A stretch of 64,000 nucleotides of DNA from Notolepis coatsorum (lineage: Eukaryota; Chordata; Actinopteri; Aulopiformes; Paralepididae). Location of the stretch: the NCBI GenBank assembly GCA_963971535.1, contig OZ020591.1, forward strand, positions 14,477,577 to 14,541,576, given 5' to 3'. Position 1 is the first letter of the stretch, and each line of letters starts with the position of its first letter. This document shows positions 52,645-63,927 of this stretch, piece after piece. A program made the translations under genes and the position numbers. A model generated the notes under the pieces. It saw nothing but the letters and a program-made list of their open reading frames with translations. It searched no databases and was not told the origin of the DNA.

Positions 52645-55606
52645 ACAGAGTTACCTCAACTGTGACGACGTCAATCTTATTACAAGCAAAAATGGACTTC
52701 ACATATTTCATCTTAATACAAATAGCCTGAGACCTAAACTGGCTGAAATCAAACAGTTGTTTCTAAACGGTAAGGCTAACATATTGTGTTTCACAGAAAC
52801 AAAATTAGACTCATCTGTACAGGATCCAGAGATTGAAATTGAAAACTACTCAATAGTCAGGAGGGATAGGAACCAGTATGGAGGTGGCGTCTGTGTGTAT
52901 ATACACAAGGATACCAAATACATCAACCGTACTGACCTTAACCATGATGAAATTGAAACTGTTTGGATTGAAATCTTATTAGACAGGGCGAAACCAGTAC
53001 TAGTAGGCACAATCTATAGACCACCAGAACAGAGTGGCTTTTATGACACACTTGATGGGTGTTTAGCTGGGGTGGAGGGGGTAGAAAAAATTCTTATTGG
53101 GGACTGGAACACGGATATGCTGCGTAAATCAGCACCCGTCTTCAAGGCCTTCAGTAGATTTTCTGATCTGCACGGTTTCAGCCAGCTAATCACCCAACCC
53201 ACAAGGGTATGCGATTCGACACAAACCACCATTGACCTCATTTTGACCTCTGACAAGTCAATGATCTCCAATAAAGGGGTGATAGCATGCGGGTTAAGTG
53301 ATCATTATATGATTTTCTGTACCCGCAAAAAGCTAAAACAGAAGGCCGGCTGTCACAAAACAGTCACATCTAGAGACCTCAAAACTTACTCTAGAGAGGC
53401 CTTTAACCTAGAACTGGGGAGCTTGGACTGGTCAGATGAACTCAGTGGTACACAGGTTGAAGAAACATGGCTTGGATTCAAAACCAAATTCACAGCAATA
53501 CTCAACAACATGGCACCCATAAGAACCACCAGGGTTAAAAATCGCGCTGAGGCATGGATGCACACTGAAATACTGACCGCTATGAAAACCAGAGACAAAA
53601 AATGCTCTGAACTTCATAAAAGTCAGACAAAGCTTTCCAAAAGCTCAAACAGTGAACTCCAAGCCCACGTGGTTGAACTAAAAATCCAAAGAAACAGACT
53701 AAGAAATGACGTAAACACCATGATCAGAACCGCAAAAAGAAATTTCATCAACGACAAAACTGAGGAAAACAAAAACAAACCCCGCGAACTTTGGAAATTA
53801 CTCAATAACCAACTAGGCTGCAGTAAAAAACTTAAAACCAGATTCTCAAACATAAACATAAAGACGGACAACACGCTCATCACAGACAAGCTGGATGTAG
53901 CCAATTACTTAAACATCTTCTTCACAAACATAGCCACAACACTGGTAAACAAACTACCCTCCCACTCAGGGCATTATGGGGTAGAACACATAGTAGCATA
54001 CTACAAAAACCTAGGGGTCCACAAAGACGACTTCAAACTCGAAATGGTAACAACCGATGAGGTACTCAAAAAATTTAGCGCCCTCCAACCTAACAAGGCC
54101 ACTGGCCATGACAACATCCCCTCCAAATTCCTCAGAGACGCAGCAGCCGCCATCACCCCAGTCATCACACACATAATAAACCTCTCTATAAGACAGGGGC
54201 ACGTCCCCAAGGACTTCAAAATTGCGAGAGTGACCCCTCTACACAAAAAGGGCAGCAAATTAGACCCAGGCAACTACCGCCCTGTTTCTATTCTTACCTC
54301 CATCTCGAAAGTCATGGAGAAAATAGTCTACGAACAGGTCGAAAAGTACCTGGCGGAAAAAAACCTAATCTACGAATTCCAATCTGGCTTCAGAACGTCC
54401 CACTCCACTGACACATGCCTCCTCTATTTGAACGACCACATCAAACAAGAGGTGGACGCTGGCAAATACTGCGGCATGGTCATGCTGGACCTACAAAAGG
54501 CCTTCGACACTGTCAATCACTCCATTCTAATGGACAAGCTAAAAGCAATTGGTTTTGATAGCCTATCAGTGAGCTGGATGCAATCCTACCTGGAGGGGAG
54601 AGAACAGATGGTAGAGGTAAACGGTACTCTATCCCCCCCCCTCACAGTGAGCTGTGGTGTTCCACAAGGAAGCATACTAGGACCGCTACTCTTCCTAATT
54701 TATGCAAATGACATGTCGTCAGCCTGTGACTGCAACTTGTTCCTGTTTGCGGACAACTCAGCCCTGCTGGTCTCTGACAAGAACAAATTGCAGGTTGAAA
54801 AAACCCTCAGCACGGAACTAGGCAAAATCTGCATATGGCTCGCTGATAACAAACTATCATTACACATGGGCAAAACAGAGTCCATTCTCTTCGGTTCAAA
54901 TAACAAACTCAGCAAGACCGACGGATTCTCAGTTACAGTGGATGACAATATTGTCACAAGGAAAGACGAAATTACCTACCTGGGTTCCATCCTAGAGGCA
55001 AATCTTTCCTGTGACAAAATGGCATCCAATGTAATAAAAAAAGTCAACCAACGAACTAGATTCTTGTACCGGATCTCCTCTCTGGTAAACAAGAATACCC
55101 TGAAGACTCTGGCAGGAGCACTCATTCAAGGGTACTATGACTATGCGTGCACCTCATGATACCAAAGCACCTCAAAGGCGCTTAAAACAAAATTACAAAC
55201 ATCACAAAACAAACTGGTCAGACTACTACTTGACCTGAACCCCAGAACCCACCTCACCCCTGCCCACTTTGCCAACCTAGGATGGCTTAGAGTAGACGAC
55301 AGAGTACAGCAACTTGCAATGGGCCTGGTCTACAAGATACACTATACGACCGGGGTGCCCATGTACATGTCAAAATACTTCCCAAAGGTCAGTGAATACC
55401 ACAACCACTACACCAGAGGAAGCTCAACAAATCATGTTAAACCCAGATTCGGCTCAAACAAGGGACTAAACACGTTTCGCAATTATGCCACAACAATGTG
55501 GAACGCCCTACCCAAAGCTGTAAAGGAATGTGAATCCCTGCCCACATTCAAAACCGCCCTCAAAGAGCACCTACGGGAGGCTGCAATTCGAAACTGGCCA
55601 CCGTAA
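52626..55606 (+). pseudogene. Family A LINE endonuclease-reverse transcriptase, one nonsense codon
   Basis: Frame 2 runs open from upstream of 52626 to TGA at 55157-55159 and again in frame to the natural stop at 55604-55606. Endonuclease (APE type): LHIFHLNTNSL, ILCFTETKLD, IGDWNTDM and GLSDHYMIF carry the metal-binding and catalytic residues. RT: ATGHDNIPSKFL, NYRPVSILTSISKVMEKIVY, DLQKAFDTVNHSIL, GVPQGSILGPLLFLIYANDM and LFLFADNSALLVSD. The last has Asn for the second catalytic Asp, FADD in the other copies. TGA at 55157 replaces the Trp codon in CTSWYQS. The C-terminal region ends in RNWPP. It has no ATG near its left end, supporting fusion to the upstream frame. Confidence 0.85.
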
Positions 55607-56083
55607 ATGCCCAAAACCCCCACCACCTCCTAATAGACAGTCTCCTCCCCACCGCATGTATATATTCCCTCCCCGCCGTATGTATATTTCCCTCCCACCC
55701 ACCCACCCCCTCCTAATGTACAGTCCCCTCCCCATCATATGTATATACTCTGTCAGGATCTAGGGGTAACAGTACTGTATATTTGAATACCGCCTATGTC
55801 ACAAATGTATCAGTACTAAATACCTATATGTCCCTATGCCATAAATGTCATGTATGTTGTGTATGTCATAAATGTCTATATGAATTGAAAATGGGGGACC
55901 CTGATGGAAACAAGACAAACGTCTTTCTCAGGTCTGCATCCCCTTAACAATTGTATGTATTGAGCCGTACTGTATTGTACCCATTCTGCAATCTGTTAAA
56001 TAAAGTTTTCATTCATTCATTCATTCATTCATTCATTCATTCATTCATTCATTCATTCATTCATTCATTCATTCATTCATTCA
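55607..56083 (+). repeat. Family A 3' UTR with C-rich block and (ATTC)n tail
   Basis: The C-rich section 55615-55740 holds repeats of cccctccccaccgcatgtat/atgtatatt. It is followed by gggggaccctgatggaaaca, the terminal block aatctgttaaataaag and 18 ATTC units. Its complement in minus-strand copies is G-rich and could fold into quadruplexes. Confidence 0.85.
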
Positions 56084-56335
56084 TGATGTCCAACACTGAA
56101 GCCAGAGCAGAGAGTCTGCAGTTATCACAGCTCGCCACTAGAGGGTAGTGTCGGATAGATATTCAACACTGAAGCCAGAGCAGAGACGCTGCAGTTACCA
56201 CAGCTTGCCACTAGAGGGTAGTAAGTCGCATATGGCCAAATAACATGGGAGAGTCAGTAAATATGATTTCATACTAATATTTCATAAAATACAGTAACAA
56301 TAAGGAACGCTTCACGAATTTGCGTGTCATCCTTT
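56084..56335. repeat. Duplicated flank with ~70-bp direct repeat
   Basis: caacactgaagccagagcag … cgccactagagggtagt occurs at 56090-56150 and again at 56164-56223. The first copy is also at 63938-64000, the end of the window. 56224-56335 is unassigned and ends at (gaat)n. Confidence 0.85.
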
Positions 56336-56768
56336 GAATGAATGAATGAATGAATGAATGAATGAATGAAAACTTTATTTAACAGATTGCAGAATGGGTA
56401 CAATACAGTACGGCTCAATACATACAATTGTTAAGGGGATGCAGACCTGAGAAAGACGTTTGTCTTGTTTCCATCAGGGTCCCCCATTTTCAATTCATAT
56501 AGACATTTATGACATACACAACATACATGACATTTATGGCATAGGGACATATAGGTATTTAGTACTGATACATTTGTGACATAGGCGGTATTCAAATATA
56601 CAGTACTGTTACCCCTAGATCCTGACAGAGTATATACATATGATGGGGAGGGGACTGTACATTAGGAGGGGGTGGGTGGGTGGGAGGGAAATATACATAC
56701 GGCGGGGAGGGAATATATACATGCGGTGGGGAGGAGACTGTCTATTAGGAGGTGGTGGGGGTTTTGGG

Positions 56769-58143
56769 CATTTACGGTGGCCAGTTTCGAATTGCAGCCT
56801 CCCGTAGGTGCTCTTTAAGAGCGGTTTTGAATGTGGGCAGGGATTCACATTCCTTTACAGCTTTGGGTAGGGCGTTCCACATTGTTGTGGCATAATTGCG
56901 AAACGTGTTTAGTCCTTTGTTTGAGCCGAATCTGGGTTTAACATGATTTGTTGAGCTTCCTCTGGTGTAGTGGTTGTGGTATTCACTGACCTTTGGGAAG
57001 TATTTTGACATGTACATGGGCACCCCGGTCGTATAGTGTATCTTGAAGACCAGGCCCATTGCAAGTTGCTGTACTCTGTCGTCTACTCTAAGCCATCCTA
57101 GGTTGTCAAAGTGGGCAGGGGTGAGGTGGGTTCTGGGGTTCAGGTCAAGTAGTAGTCTGACCAGTTTGTTTTGTGATATTTGTAATTTTGTTTTAAGCGC
57201 CTTTGAGGTGCTTTGGTACCATGAGGTGCACGCATAGTCATAGTACCCTTGAATGAGTGCTCCTGCCAGAGTCTTCAGGGTATTCTTGTTTACCAGAGAG
57301 GAGATCCGGTACAAGAATCTAGTTCGTTGGTTGACTTTTTTTATTACATTGGATGCCATTTTGTCACAGGAAAGATTTGCCTCTAGGATGGAACCCAGGT
57401 AGGTAATTTCGTCTTTCCTTGTGACAATATTGTCACCCACTGTAACTGAGAAGCCGTCGGTCTTGCTGAGTTTGTTATTTGAACCGAAGAGAATGGACTC
57501 TGTTTTGCCCATGTGTAATGATAGTTTGTTATCAGCGAGCCATATGCAGATTTTGCCTAGTTCCGTGCCGAGGGTTTTTTCAACCTGCAATTTGTTCTTG
57601 TCAGAGACCAGCAGGGCTGAGTCGTCCGCAAACAGGAACAAGTTGCAGTCACAGGCTGATGCCTGTGCATAAATTAGGAAGAGTAGCGGTCCTAGTATGC
57701 TTCCTTGTGGAACACCACAGCTCACTGTGAGGGGGGGGGGATAGAGTACCATTTACCTCCACCATCTGTTCTCTCCCCTCCAGGTAGGATTGTATCCAGC
57801 TCACTGATAAACTATCAAAACCAATTGCTTTTAGCTTGTCCATTAGAATGGAGTGATTGACAGTGTCGAAGGCCTTTTGTAGGTCCAGCATGACCATGCC
57901 GCAGTATTTGCCCGCGTCCACCTCTTGTTTGATGTGGTCGTTCAAATAGAGGAGGCATGTGTCAGTGGAGTGGGACGTTCTGAAGCCAGATTGGAATTCG
58001 TAGATTAGATTTTTTTCCGCCAGGTACTTTTCGACCTGTTCGTAGACTATTTTCTCCATGACTTTCGAGATTGAGGTAAGAATAGAAACAGGGCGGTAGT
58101 TGCCTGGGTCTAATTTGCTGCCCTTTTTGTGCAGAGGGCTCAC
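56769..58143 (-). pseudogene. Family A RT (copy 2), frame broken once
   Basis: Minus frames 57649-58143 (KGSKLDPGNYRPVSILTSIS … DLQKAFDTVNHSIL) and 56772-57752 (GVPQGSILGPLLFLIYAQAS, then FLFADDSALLVSD with FADD intact, to RNWPP). They are separated by a G-run frame slip at 57731-57740. A short deletion replaces ANDMSSACDC by AQASACDC. The N-terminal part continues past the hAT insertion at 61347. Confidence 0.85.
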
Positions 58144-58569
58144 TCTCGCAATTTTGAAGTCCTTGGGGCAGGGGTGTAAAGTACTTGAGTAATTGTACTT
58201 CGTTACAATACTTAAGTACTGTTTAGGGGGATTTGTACTTTACTCAAGTATTATTAGGTTTGTATACTTTATACTTTTACTCCATTACATTTCAGAGGAA
58301 AAAAACATACTTTTTACTCCTTACATTTAAAATGCAGACCTACAAAGTACAAAGTACAAATCTCGCAGGTTCAACCATTTTAATTAGTATTTCTTTATTG
58401 TTTATCTGGACAAACTAACGTTAACGTTATTAATCCTGCGACCGCAGGTAAACAGCCAATCAAATCCTCATCAATGGAAAATGAACCCGCCCATACCCAT
58501 GCTGATTGGTCCTTGTGCAAGACTAGGGAGCGGGGATCTTTGATTAAACACCTGCTATCAGAGGAAGGG

Positions 58570-58771
58570 ACACTCAGATGAAGAGGAGGAAACGGTCGGC
58601 GACGGCGTGGATGGACAAGACGAGCATCCATGGCCCTATCTACATAAACTGTTCTCTTTGGCCAGAGTCGACACTGATTCTTATAAAATGAAGTGTCTCC
58701 TTTGCCTCCCGCGATCCCATGAAATCTCTGCCTTCAAAAATTCCCCATCGAATTTGAAGAAACATGTCGAG
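58570..58771 (+). pseudogene. Tol2-like transposase exon with BED zinc finger
   Basis: The frame reads DGVDGQDEHPWPYLHKLF and YKMKCLLCLPRSHEISAFKN then SPSNLKKHVE: Cys-x2-Cys followed by His-x-rich spacing of a BED-type DNA-binding finger. It ends at a possible GC donor (gtcgag|gcaagt), unusual but used by a minority of vertebrate introns. The next exon in phase starts after the acceptor at 60285. Confidence 0.65.
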
Positions 58772-59046
58772 GCAAGTTTGCTAGTTACCTAACGTTTTTC
58801 CCGTTTCCCGTTTTAATGTTTTATTTTACTTTACTAATGTATCTAGCACAGCACTAAGTTTGTTTAGCTAATGTAGACAACGTTATCAATTCCAGTAATG
58901 TTAAAGTCATTAAGCAGATTAACTTGGCTAACCAGCTAAACTAATTATGGCTAACGTTAGCTTACTTAGCACGATGACACACATTTTCATGATTTGTCCT
59001 TGCTAATGTTAGCTCTGTTGTCTAGCCCCTACTAGCCGCCAATATG

Positions 59047-59890
59047 ATAATTAGATTTTATTAAATTTTTATGAAACATAAAACCAAGTTCAAAAAACAA
59101 AAAGGTAAATAGTCACTCAAAAACTATTTCCATACAATAAGTGTTTGAGAAGGAACAGGGGGAAGTAAAACAACGTATCAAGCCCTGCCCCTTCCTTACA
59201 ATATTTGACATTATAATGTAATAAAAATAATATAACAAATAATGAAAAATAAAATAAAAGTACAGTTTTTTATATATCCAAATGAGAAAAAATAATAGGC
59301 AGTCACATTACTGCTCAAGCTCCTCTCTCTTATATGTGTCCATAAGTGCTTGTAGCTACCTTTAAATTGATTGATATTTTTGCTTAATTTTATACTCCCA
59401 TCCAGACCATTCCAGAGTGATACCCCACAAACTGCAATGCACTTACTTTTAAGAGTTGTACGTACTGTAGGTTGCTAATGTCCCTCTAAAATTATAAACA
59501 CTCTCTAGTCATGAATTTTTTTTAATGTTGCTTGGTAATTCGTTTTTTATTATTCGTTTTAATTTGTGCAGATTTTAATTTAGATTAAGTCCATGCATTT
59601 TATTGTTTGACTTCTTACAAACAGACTATTTGTGTGATCTAAATATCTACCATGATGTACTATCCGTATGGCTCTTTTTTGCAATGTGCATATCTTTTGT
59701 AAGTTGCTTTTATAAGTATTTCCCCAGGTTTCAACACAATATGATAGATATGGTACAATGAGTGTGCAATATAATGTATTAGAGTTTTCTGATTCAGGAT
59801 ATATCTAGTCTTGCCCAGTATACCAATACTTCTCGCTAACTTTGAACACAAATATTTTATATGGGGTTTCCAGCAGAGTTTGTGGTCTAT
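59047..59890 (-). mobile_element. LINE remnant inside the Tol2-like intron
   Basis: The minus strand at 59660-59851 reads SIGILGKTRYILNQKTLIHY then CKKEPYG-like ends, the post-RT region of a CR1/L2-group LINE. The rest is AT-rich 3' UTR-like DNA ending near taattagattttatt. Boundaries are approximate. Confidence 0.5.
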
Positions 59891-59988
59891 TAAAATAATG
59901 ACACACGTTAGCTAGCTAGGTACACTAATCTATACTGTTGGGTTAACACACTCTCCCTCTTACATTGTTGGATACAAAAATGGTAGAC

Positions 59989-60171
59989 CAGGGGTATCAA
60001 ACTTATTTAATTTTGGGCAGAGTGGTTAGATTGCAGCAGCTAATTTCACTAATTAGTGCACCTTCTTGGTTGTGGAGGTGAGCTAATTCATGAAATCAGC
60101 TGGTGTATGGTATAGGTTGAACACAAACCAGCATACACTCGGACCAAAATAGAATTAGTTTGACACTCTTG
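59989..60171. mobile_element. hAT MITE, 183 bp, 8-bp target duplication
   Basis: Ends caggggtatcaaacttat and agtttgacactcttg; 8-bp duplication tggtagac (59981-59988 and 60172-60179). A similar inward sequence near 61005-61160 may be a second, decayed relative. Confidence 0.92.
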
Positions 60172-60285
60172 TGGTAGACAAAAAAGCTAAGAAAACAAAA
60201 TGTAATGTTTATTTTATCTTGGTCTGACCATTAAAGTAACTTTAATTGAAAGTGTTTAAAACTATTTTATTTTTGTTTTGCAGAG

Positions 60286-60790
60286 AAAACACCCACCCAT
60301 CAGCTGGAGAATTATTCCAAACTGACTTCTGCTTCACAGAAAAGAAAGCTGGAGACCAGTCACACTTCCAACAGCAAGCAACTGAAGCTGGACAGCTTAC
60401 CACCCAAGCATGTGACTCAGGCCACTGTGGACAAAGCTGTGTTAAGATACATAGTTCAAGGACTCCAACCTTATAGTGTTGTTGAGTTGCCATCATTCAA
60501 AAACCTGATAAATGGTTTGTGACCAAGCACTAACGTCATTACGAGGCCCACTGTCCGCTCGAAGATCAGCAAAGCTGCTCAAATCATGAAAGAGAGTCAC
60601 TGCTGCTATGAGTGAAGTTGAATGGATCGCGACAACAACAGATTGCTGGACAGCCCGACGAAGAAGTTTCATTGGGGTAACCGCTCACTGGATCGACACT
60701 GAAAGCTTTGAAAGGTGTTCTGTTGCACTTGCCTGCAGAAGACTGAAGGGCTCCCATACTTTCAATGTTTTGGCCAGTGCCTTAAACGAC
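60286..60790 (+). pseudogene. Tol2-like transposase exon, stop and frameshift
   Basis: Frame 60286-60521 reads KTPTHQLENYSKLTSASQKR and then VDKAVLRYIVQGLQPYSVVE with LPSFKNLING before a TGA. Translation of the same frame continues to about 60607, then shifts to VEWIATTTDCWTARRRSFIG with VTAHWIDTESFERCSVALAC and RRLKGSHTFNVLASALN, the start of the hAT catalytic region (the D in TTDCW is in the conserved catalytic block). The remaining catalytic residues and dimerisation domain are missing, so it is defective. Confidence 0.8.
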
Positions 60791-61346
60791 ATTCACTTGG
60801 AGTACAAAATCCGCATTATGCTGTGGTTAATATTGTGGTATTATTCAGGGCATACTCCAGTATTCTGTCTTTAATACTGTCATATTATTCATGCTGTGAT
60901 GTGAATGCCGGCCATGTTATTTACCTTCAATGGAGAAGTGCATTCAATTTGAATGCAAAAAAAGTGTTCTCTGTTCTTTCATTTCAGCATTGTCTATCAC
61001 AGAACACATTCCATTGTGGGCAGAGTGTATGCTTGGTTTCATTCCAGCTGATGATTTCACTAATTGGCTCACCTTTTCAACTAACTCACCTGGTGTAATG
61101 TGTAGTTAAAATGAAAACTTGGCCCACGATGGAATGAGTTTGAGACCCAGGTCTATCCCTTTCACAAAAAAAATTACTTTTACTTTTTAGTACTTAAGTA
61201 CATTTAAAAGTAGGACTTTTTTACTTTTACTCAAGTGTGTTTTTAGCCAGATACTTATGACTTTTACTTGAGTCAGATTTTGAGACAGTACCCATACTTT
61301 CACTTAAGTATAATTTCTGGGTACTTTTTACACCCCTGCCTTGGGG

Positions 61347-62553
61347 ACATGCCCCTGTTTTATAGAGAGGTTTATTATGTGTGTGATGACTGGGGTGATG
61401 GCGGCTGCTGCGTCTCTGAGGAATTTGGAGGGGATGTTGTCATGGCCAGTGGCCTTGTTAGGTTGGAGGGCGCTCAATTTTTTGAGTACCTCATCGGTTG
61501 TTACCATTTCAAGTTTGAAGTCGTCTTTGTGGACCCCTAGGTTTTTGTAGTATGCTACTATGTGTTCTACCCCATAATGCCCTGAGTGGGAGGGTAGTTT
61601 GTTTACCAGTGTTGTGGCTATGTTTGTGAAGAAGATGTTTAAGTAATTGGCTACATCCAGCTTGTCTGTGATGAGCGTGTTGTCCGTCTTTATGTTTATG
61701 TTTGAGAATCTGGTTTTTAAGTTTTTTACTGCAGCCTAGTTGATTATTGAGTAATTTCAAAAGTTCACATGGTTTGTTTTTGTTTTCCTCAGTTTTGTCA
61801 ATGATGAAATTTCTTTTTGCGGTTTTTGATCATGGTGTTTACATCATTTCTTAGTCTGTTTCTTTGAATTTTTTGTTCAACCACGTGGGCTTGGAGTTCA
61901 CTGTTTGAGCTTTTGGAAAGCTTTGTCTGACTTTTATGAAGTTCAGAGCATTTTTTTGTCTCTGGTTTTCATAGCGGCCAGTATTTCAGTGTGCATCCAT
62001 GGCTCAGCGCGATTTTTAACCCTGGTGGTTCTTAGGGGTGCCATGTTGTTGAGTATTGTTGTGAATTTGGTTTTGAATCCAAGCCATGTTTCTTCAACCT
62101 GTGTACCACTGAGTTCATCTGACCAGTCCATGCTCCCCAGTTCTTGGTTAAAGGCCTCTCTAGAGTAGGTTTTGAGGTCTCTAGATGTGACTGTTTTGTG
62201 ACAGCCGGCCTTCTGTTTTAGCTTTTTGCGGGTACAGAAAATCATATAATGGTCACTTAACCCGCATGCTATCACCCCTTTATTGGAGATCATGGACTTG
62301 TCAGAGGTCAAAATGAGGTCAATGGTGGTTTGTGTCGAATCACATACCCTTGTGGGTTGGGTGATTAGCTGGCTGAAACCGTGCAGATCAGAAAACCTAC
62401 TGAAGGCCTTGAAGACGGGTGCTGCTTTACGCAGCATATCCGTGTTCCAGTCCCCAATACGAATTTTTTTCTACCCCCTCCACCCCAGCTAAACACCCAT
62501 CCAGTGTGTCATAGAAGCCACTCTGTTCTGGCGGTCTATAGATTGTGCCTACT
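61347..62553 (-). pseudogene. Family A RT N-terminal part and endonuclease (copy 2, middle piece)
   Basis: The minus frame 61943-62437 holds RKAAPVFKAFSRFSDLHGFS, DLILTSDKSMISNKGV and GLSDHYMIFCTRKKLKQK (catalytic SDH). Further 3' the frame is broken near 61735 and 61828, then TTDEVLKK and PNKATGHDNIPSKFL are seen. It closely matches 49980-51090. Confidence 0.8.
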
Positions 62554-63440
62554 ATGAATGAATGAATGAATGAATGAATGAATGAATGACCTTTATTTAT
62601 ATAGCACCCTTCACAGCACAAATGCACAGGGTGCTTTACACTACAGCTTAATATAAAAACACAATAAAAACAAAATCAGAAATAAATGACAACAACAACA
62701 AACAGCAGTTAAAAACAGTGAAACCAGATAGAAAAAGTAGAATAAAAGAATTTGGATAAAATCATAAGTCACTAATTAAAACAAAACTATAGAACAGTGA
62801 GGACAAGAAAAAGTGCCTATGCATGACCAAAAGCCTGTCTGAACAAATGTGTTTTTAGTTGTTTTTTAAAAGAGTTTTCAGAGGGGGCAGTTCGCAGGTC
62901 CAGGGGGAGAGCGTTCCAGAGCCTTGGTGCTGTCACCTCGAAGGCTCGATCACCCCTTGTTTTTAGCCTGGACCTGGGGACCACCAGGAGGTGCTGATCG
63001 GCAGATCTGAGTGAGCGGGTGTTGGTGTAGGGATGGATGAGTTCAGTGATGTAGATATGACCGTGAAGTGCTCTGAAAGTGAAAGTGAGGACTTTGAAGT
63101 GAATTCTATAGTGTACCGGGAGCCAGTGCAGGGATACCAGAATGCGAGTGATGTGACATGATTTTTTTGACCTTGTGAGTAGCCTGGCTGCAGCATTTTG
63201 GACCATTTGTAGTTTATCTGTGGATGATTTGGTGAGACAGGTGAAAAGTGAGTTGCAGTAGTCAAGCCTAGAGGAAATAAAAGCATGCACGGACAGTTCT
63301 AGTTCAGAGTGAGATATGATGGTGCATAGTTTTGCAATGTTTCTGAGGTGAAAGAAGCAGGTGCGTGTGAGTGTTTTGACATGTTTGTCTAGGTTCATGG
63401 CCTGGTCGAAGACAACACCCAGGTTTCTCAGGTGGGGACG
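62554..63440 (-). mobile_element. L2/Maui-like LINE 3' end, 887 bp
   Basis: Minus strand; tail (tgaa)n at 62554-62588 and 3' UTR with ccttcacagcacaaatgcac. The C-terminal coding region is open to the stop near 62817: HITRILVSLHWLPVHYRIHF then KVLTFTFRALHG, TRSLRSADQHLLVVPRSRL and APRLWNALPLDLRTAPS. It inserted in family A copy 2 between cctact and tactagtactgg, giving a 4-bp duplication (tact). The empty site is seen at 51090-51115. The frame merges artificially with the family A endonuclease frame beyond 63440. Confidence 0.85.
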
Positions 63441-63667
63441 TACTAGTACTGGTTTCGCCCTATCGAATAAGATTTCAATCCAAACAGTTTCAATTTCGTC
63501 ATGGTTAAGGTCAGCACGGTTGATGAATTTGGTATCTTTGTGTATATACACACAGACGCCACCTCCATATTGATTCCTATCCCTCCTGACTATTGAGTAG
63601 TTTTCGATTTCAATCTCTGGATCCTGTACAGATGCGTCTAGTTTTGTTTCTGTGAAACCGGAAGAAG

Positions 63668-63927
63668 TCTACACATGGTAGAAGTAACTGGATATGCCGC
63701 CCGCACGTTTGTGCAAGTGGAGAATAGTTTTAAATGGAAACACAAGTCAGTCTACCTAAAGATTACATTTCTAATTCACTGGTCCTACAGTTTCAAGCAG
63801 AAACACAAGTCGGTCTACCTAAATATTACATTTATAATTCACTGGTCCTACAGTTTTAAACAGAAACAAGTCAGTCTACATAAAGATTACATTTATAATT
63901 CACTCATTCAAAAAGAGCAGTGTCGAA
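63668..63927. repeat. Duplicated flank with ~61-bp repeats (unit 2), holding the empty LINE site
   Basis: Near-identical to 51306-51577. It runs directly through gtgtcgaatagatgatgtcc into the 63938-64000 segment, without the family A plus-strand element present in unit 1. Confidence 0.9.

Larger units (their letters stand above)
51578..56083 (+). mobile_element. Family A LINE, nearly full-length plus-strand copy
   Basis: Starts gaaaaagcatccggcttcaa 20 bp before the first ATG and ends in an (attc)n tail (56012-56083). It interrupts gtgtcgaatag|atgatgtccaac, which is uninterrupted at 63917-63938, so both boundaries are known to the base; no target duplication is evident. It encodes a long N-terminal region with a 2A-like motif, an APE endonuclease and an RT. 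It belongs to the CR1/L2 group of LINEs. Three defects make it inactive: a frame break near 52500-52625, FADN instead of FADD, and a TGA at 55157. Confidence 0.9.
58169..61338 (+). mobile_element. Tol2-like hAT element, defective
   Basis: Ends caggggtgtaaagtacttga and gtactttttacacccctg form the inverted repeat typical of the Tol2 branch of hAT; 8-bp duplication ccttgggg at 58161-58168 and 61339-61346. It contains transposase exons at 58570-58771 and 60286-60790 but no C-terminal dimerisation domain. A LINE remnant (59047-59890) and a MITE (59989-60171) sit in its intron. 3170 bp long. Confidence 0.92.
56336..63667 (-). mobile_element. Family A LINE, minus-strand copy 2, split by a hAT and another LINE
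   Basis: Pieces are 56336-58168 (tail, 3' UTR, RT), 61347-62553 (RT N-terminus, linker, endonuclease) and 63441-63667 (endonuclease N-terminus). It shares its 5' truncation and outer flank with copy 1, but its left flank differs. The tail is (gaat)n, not gatt, as in the plus copy. Confidence 0.9.
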
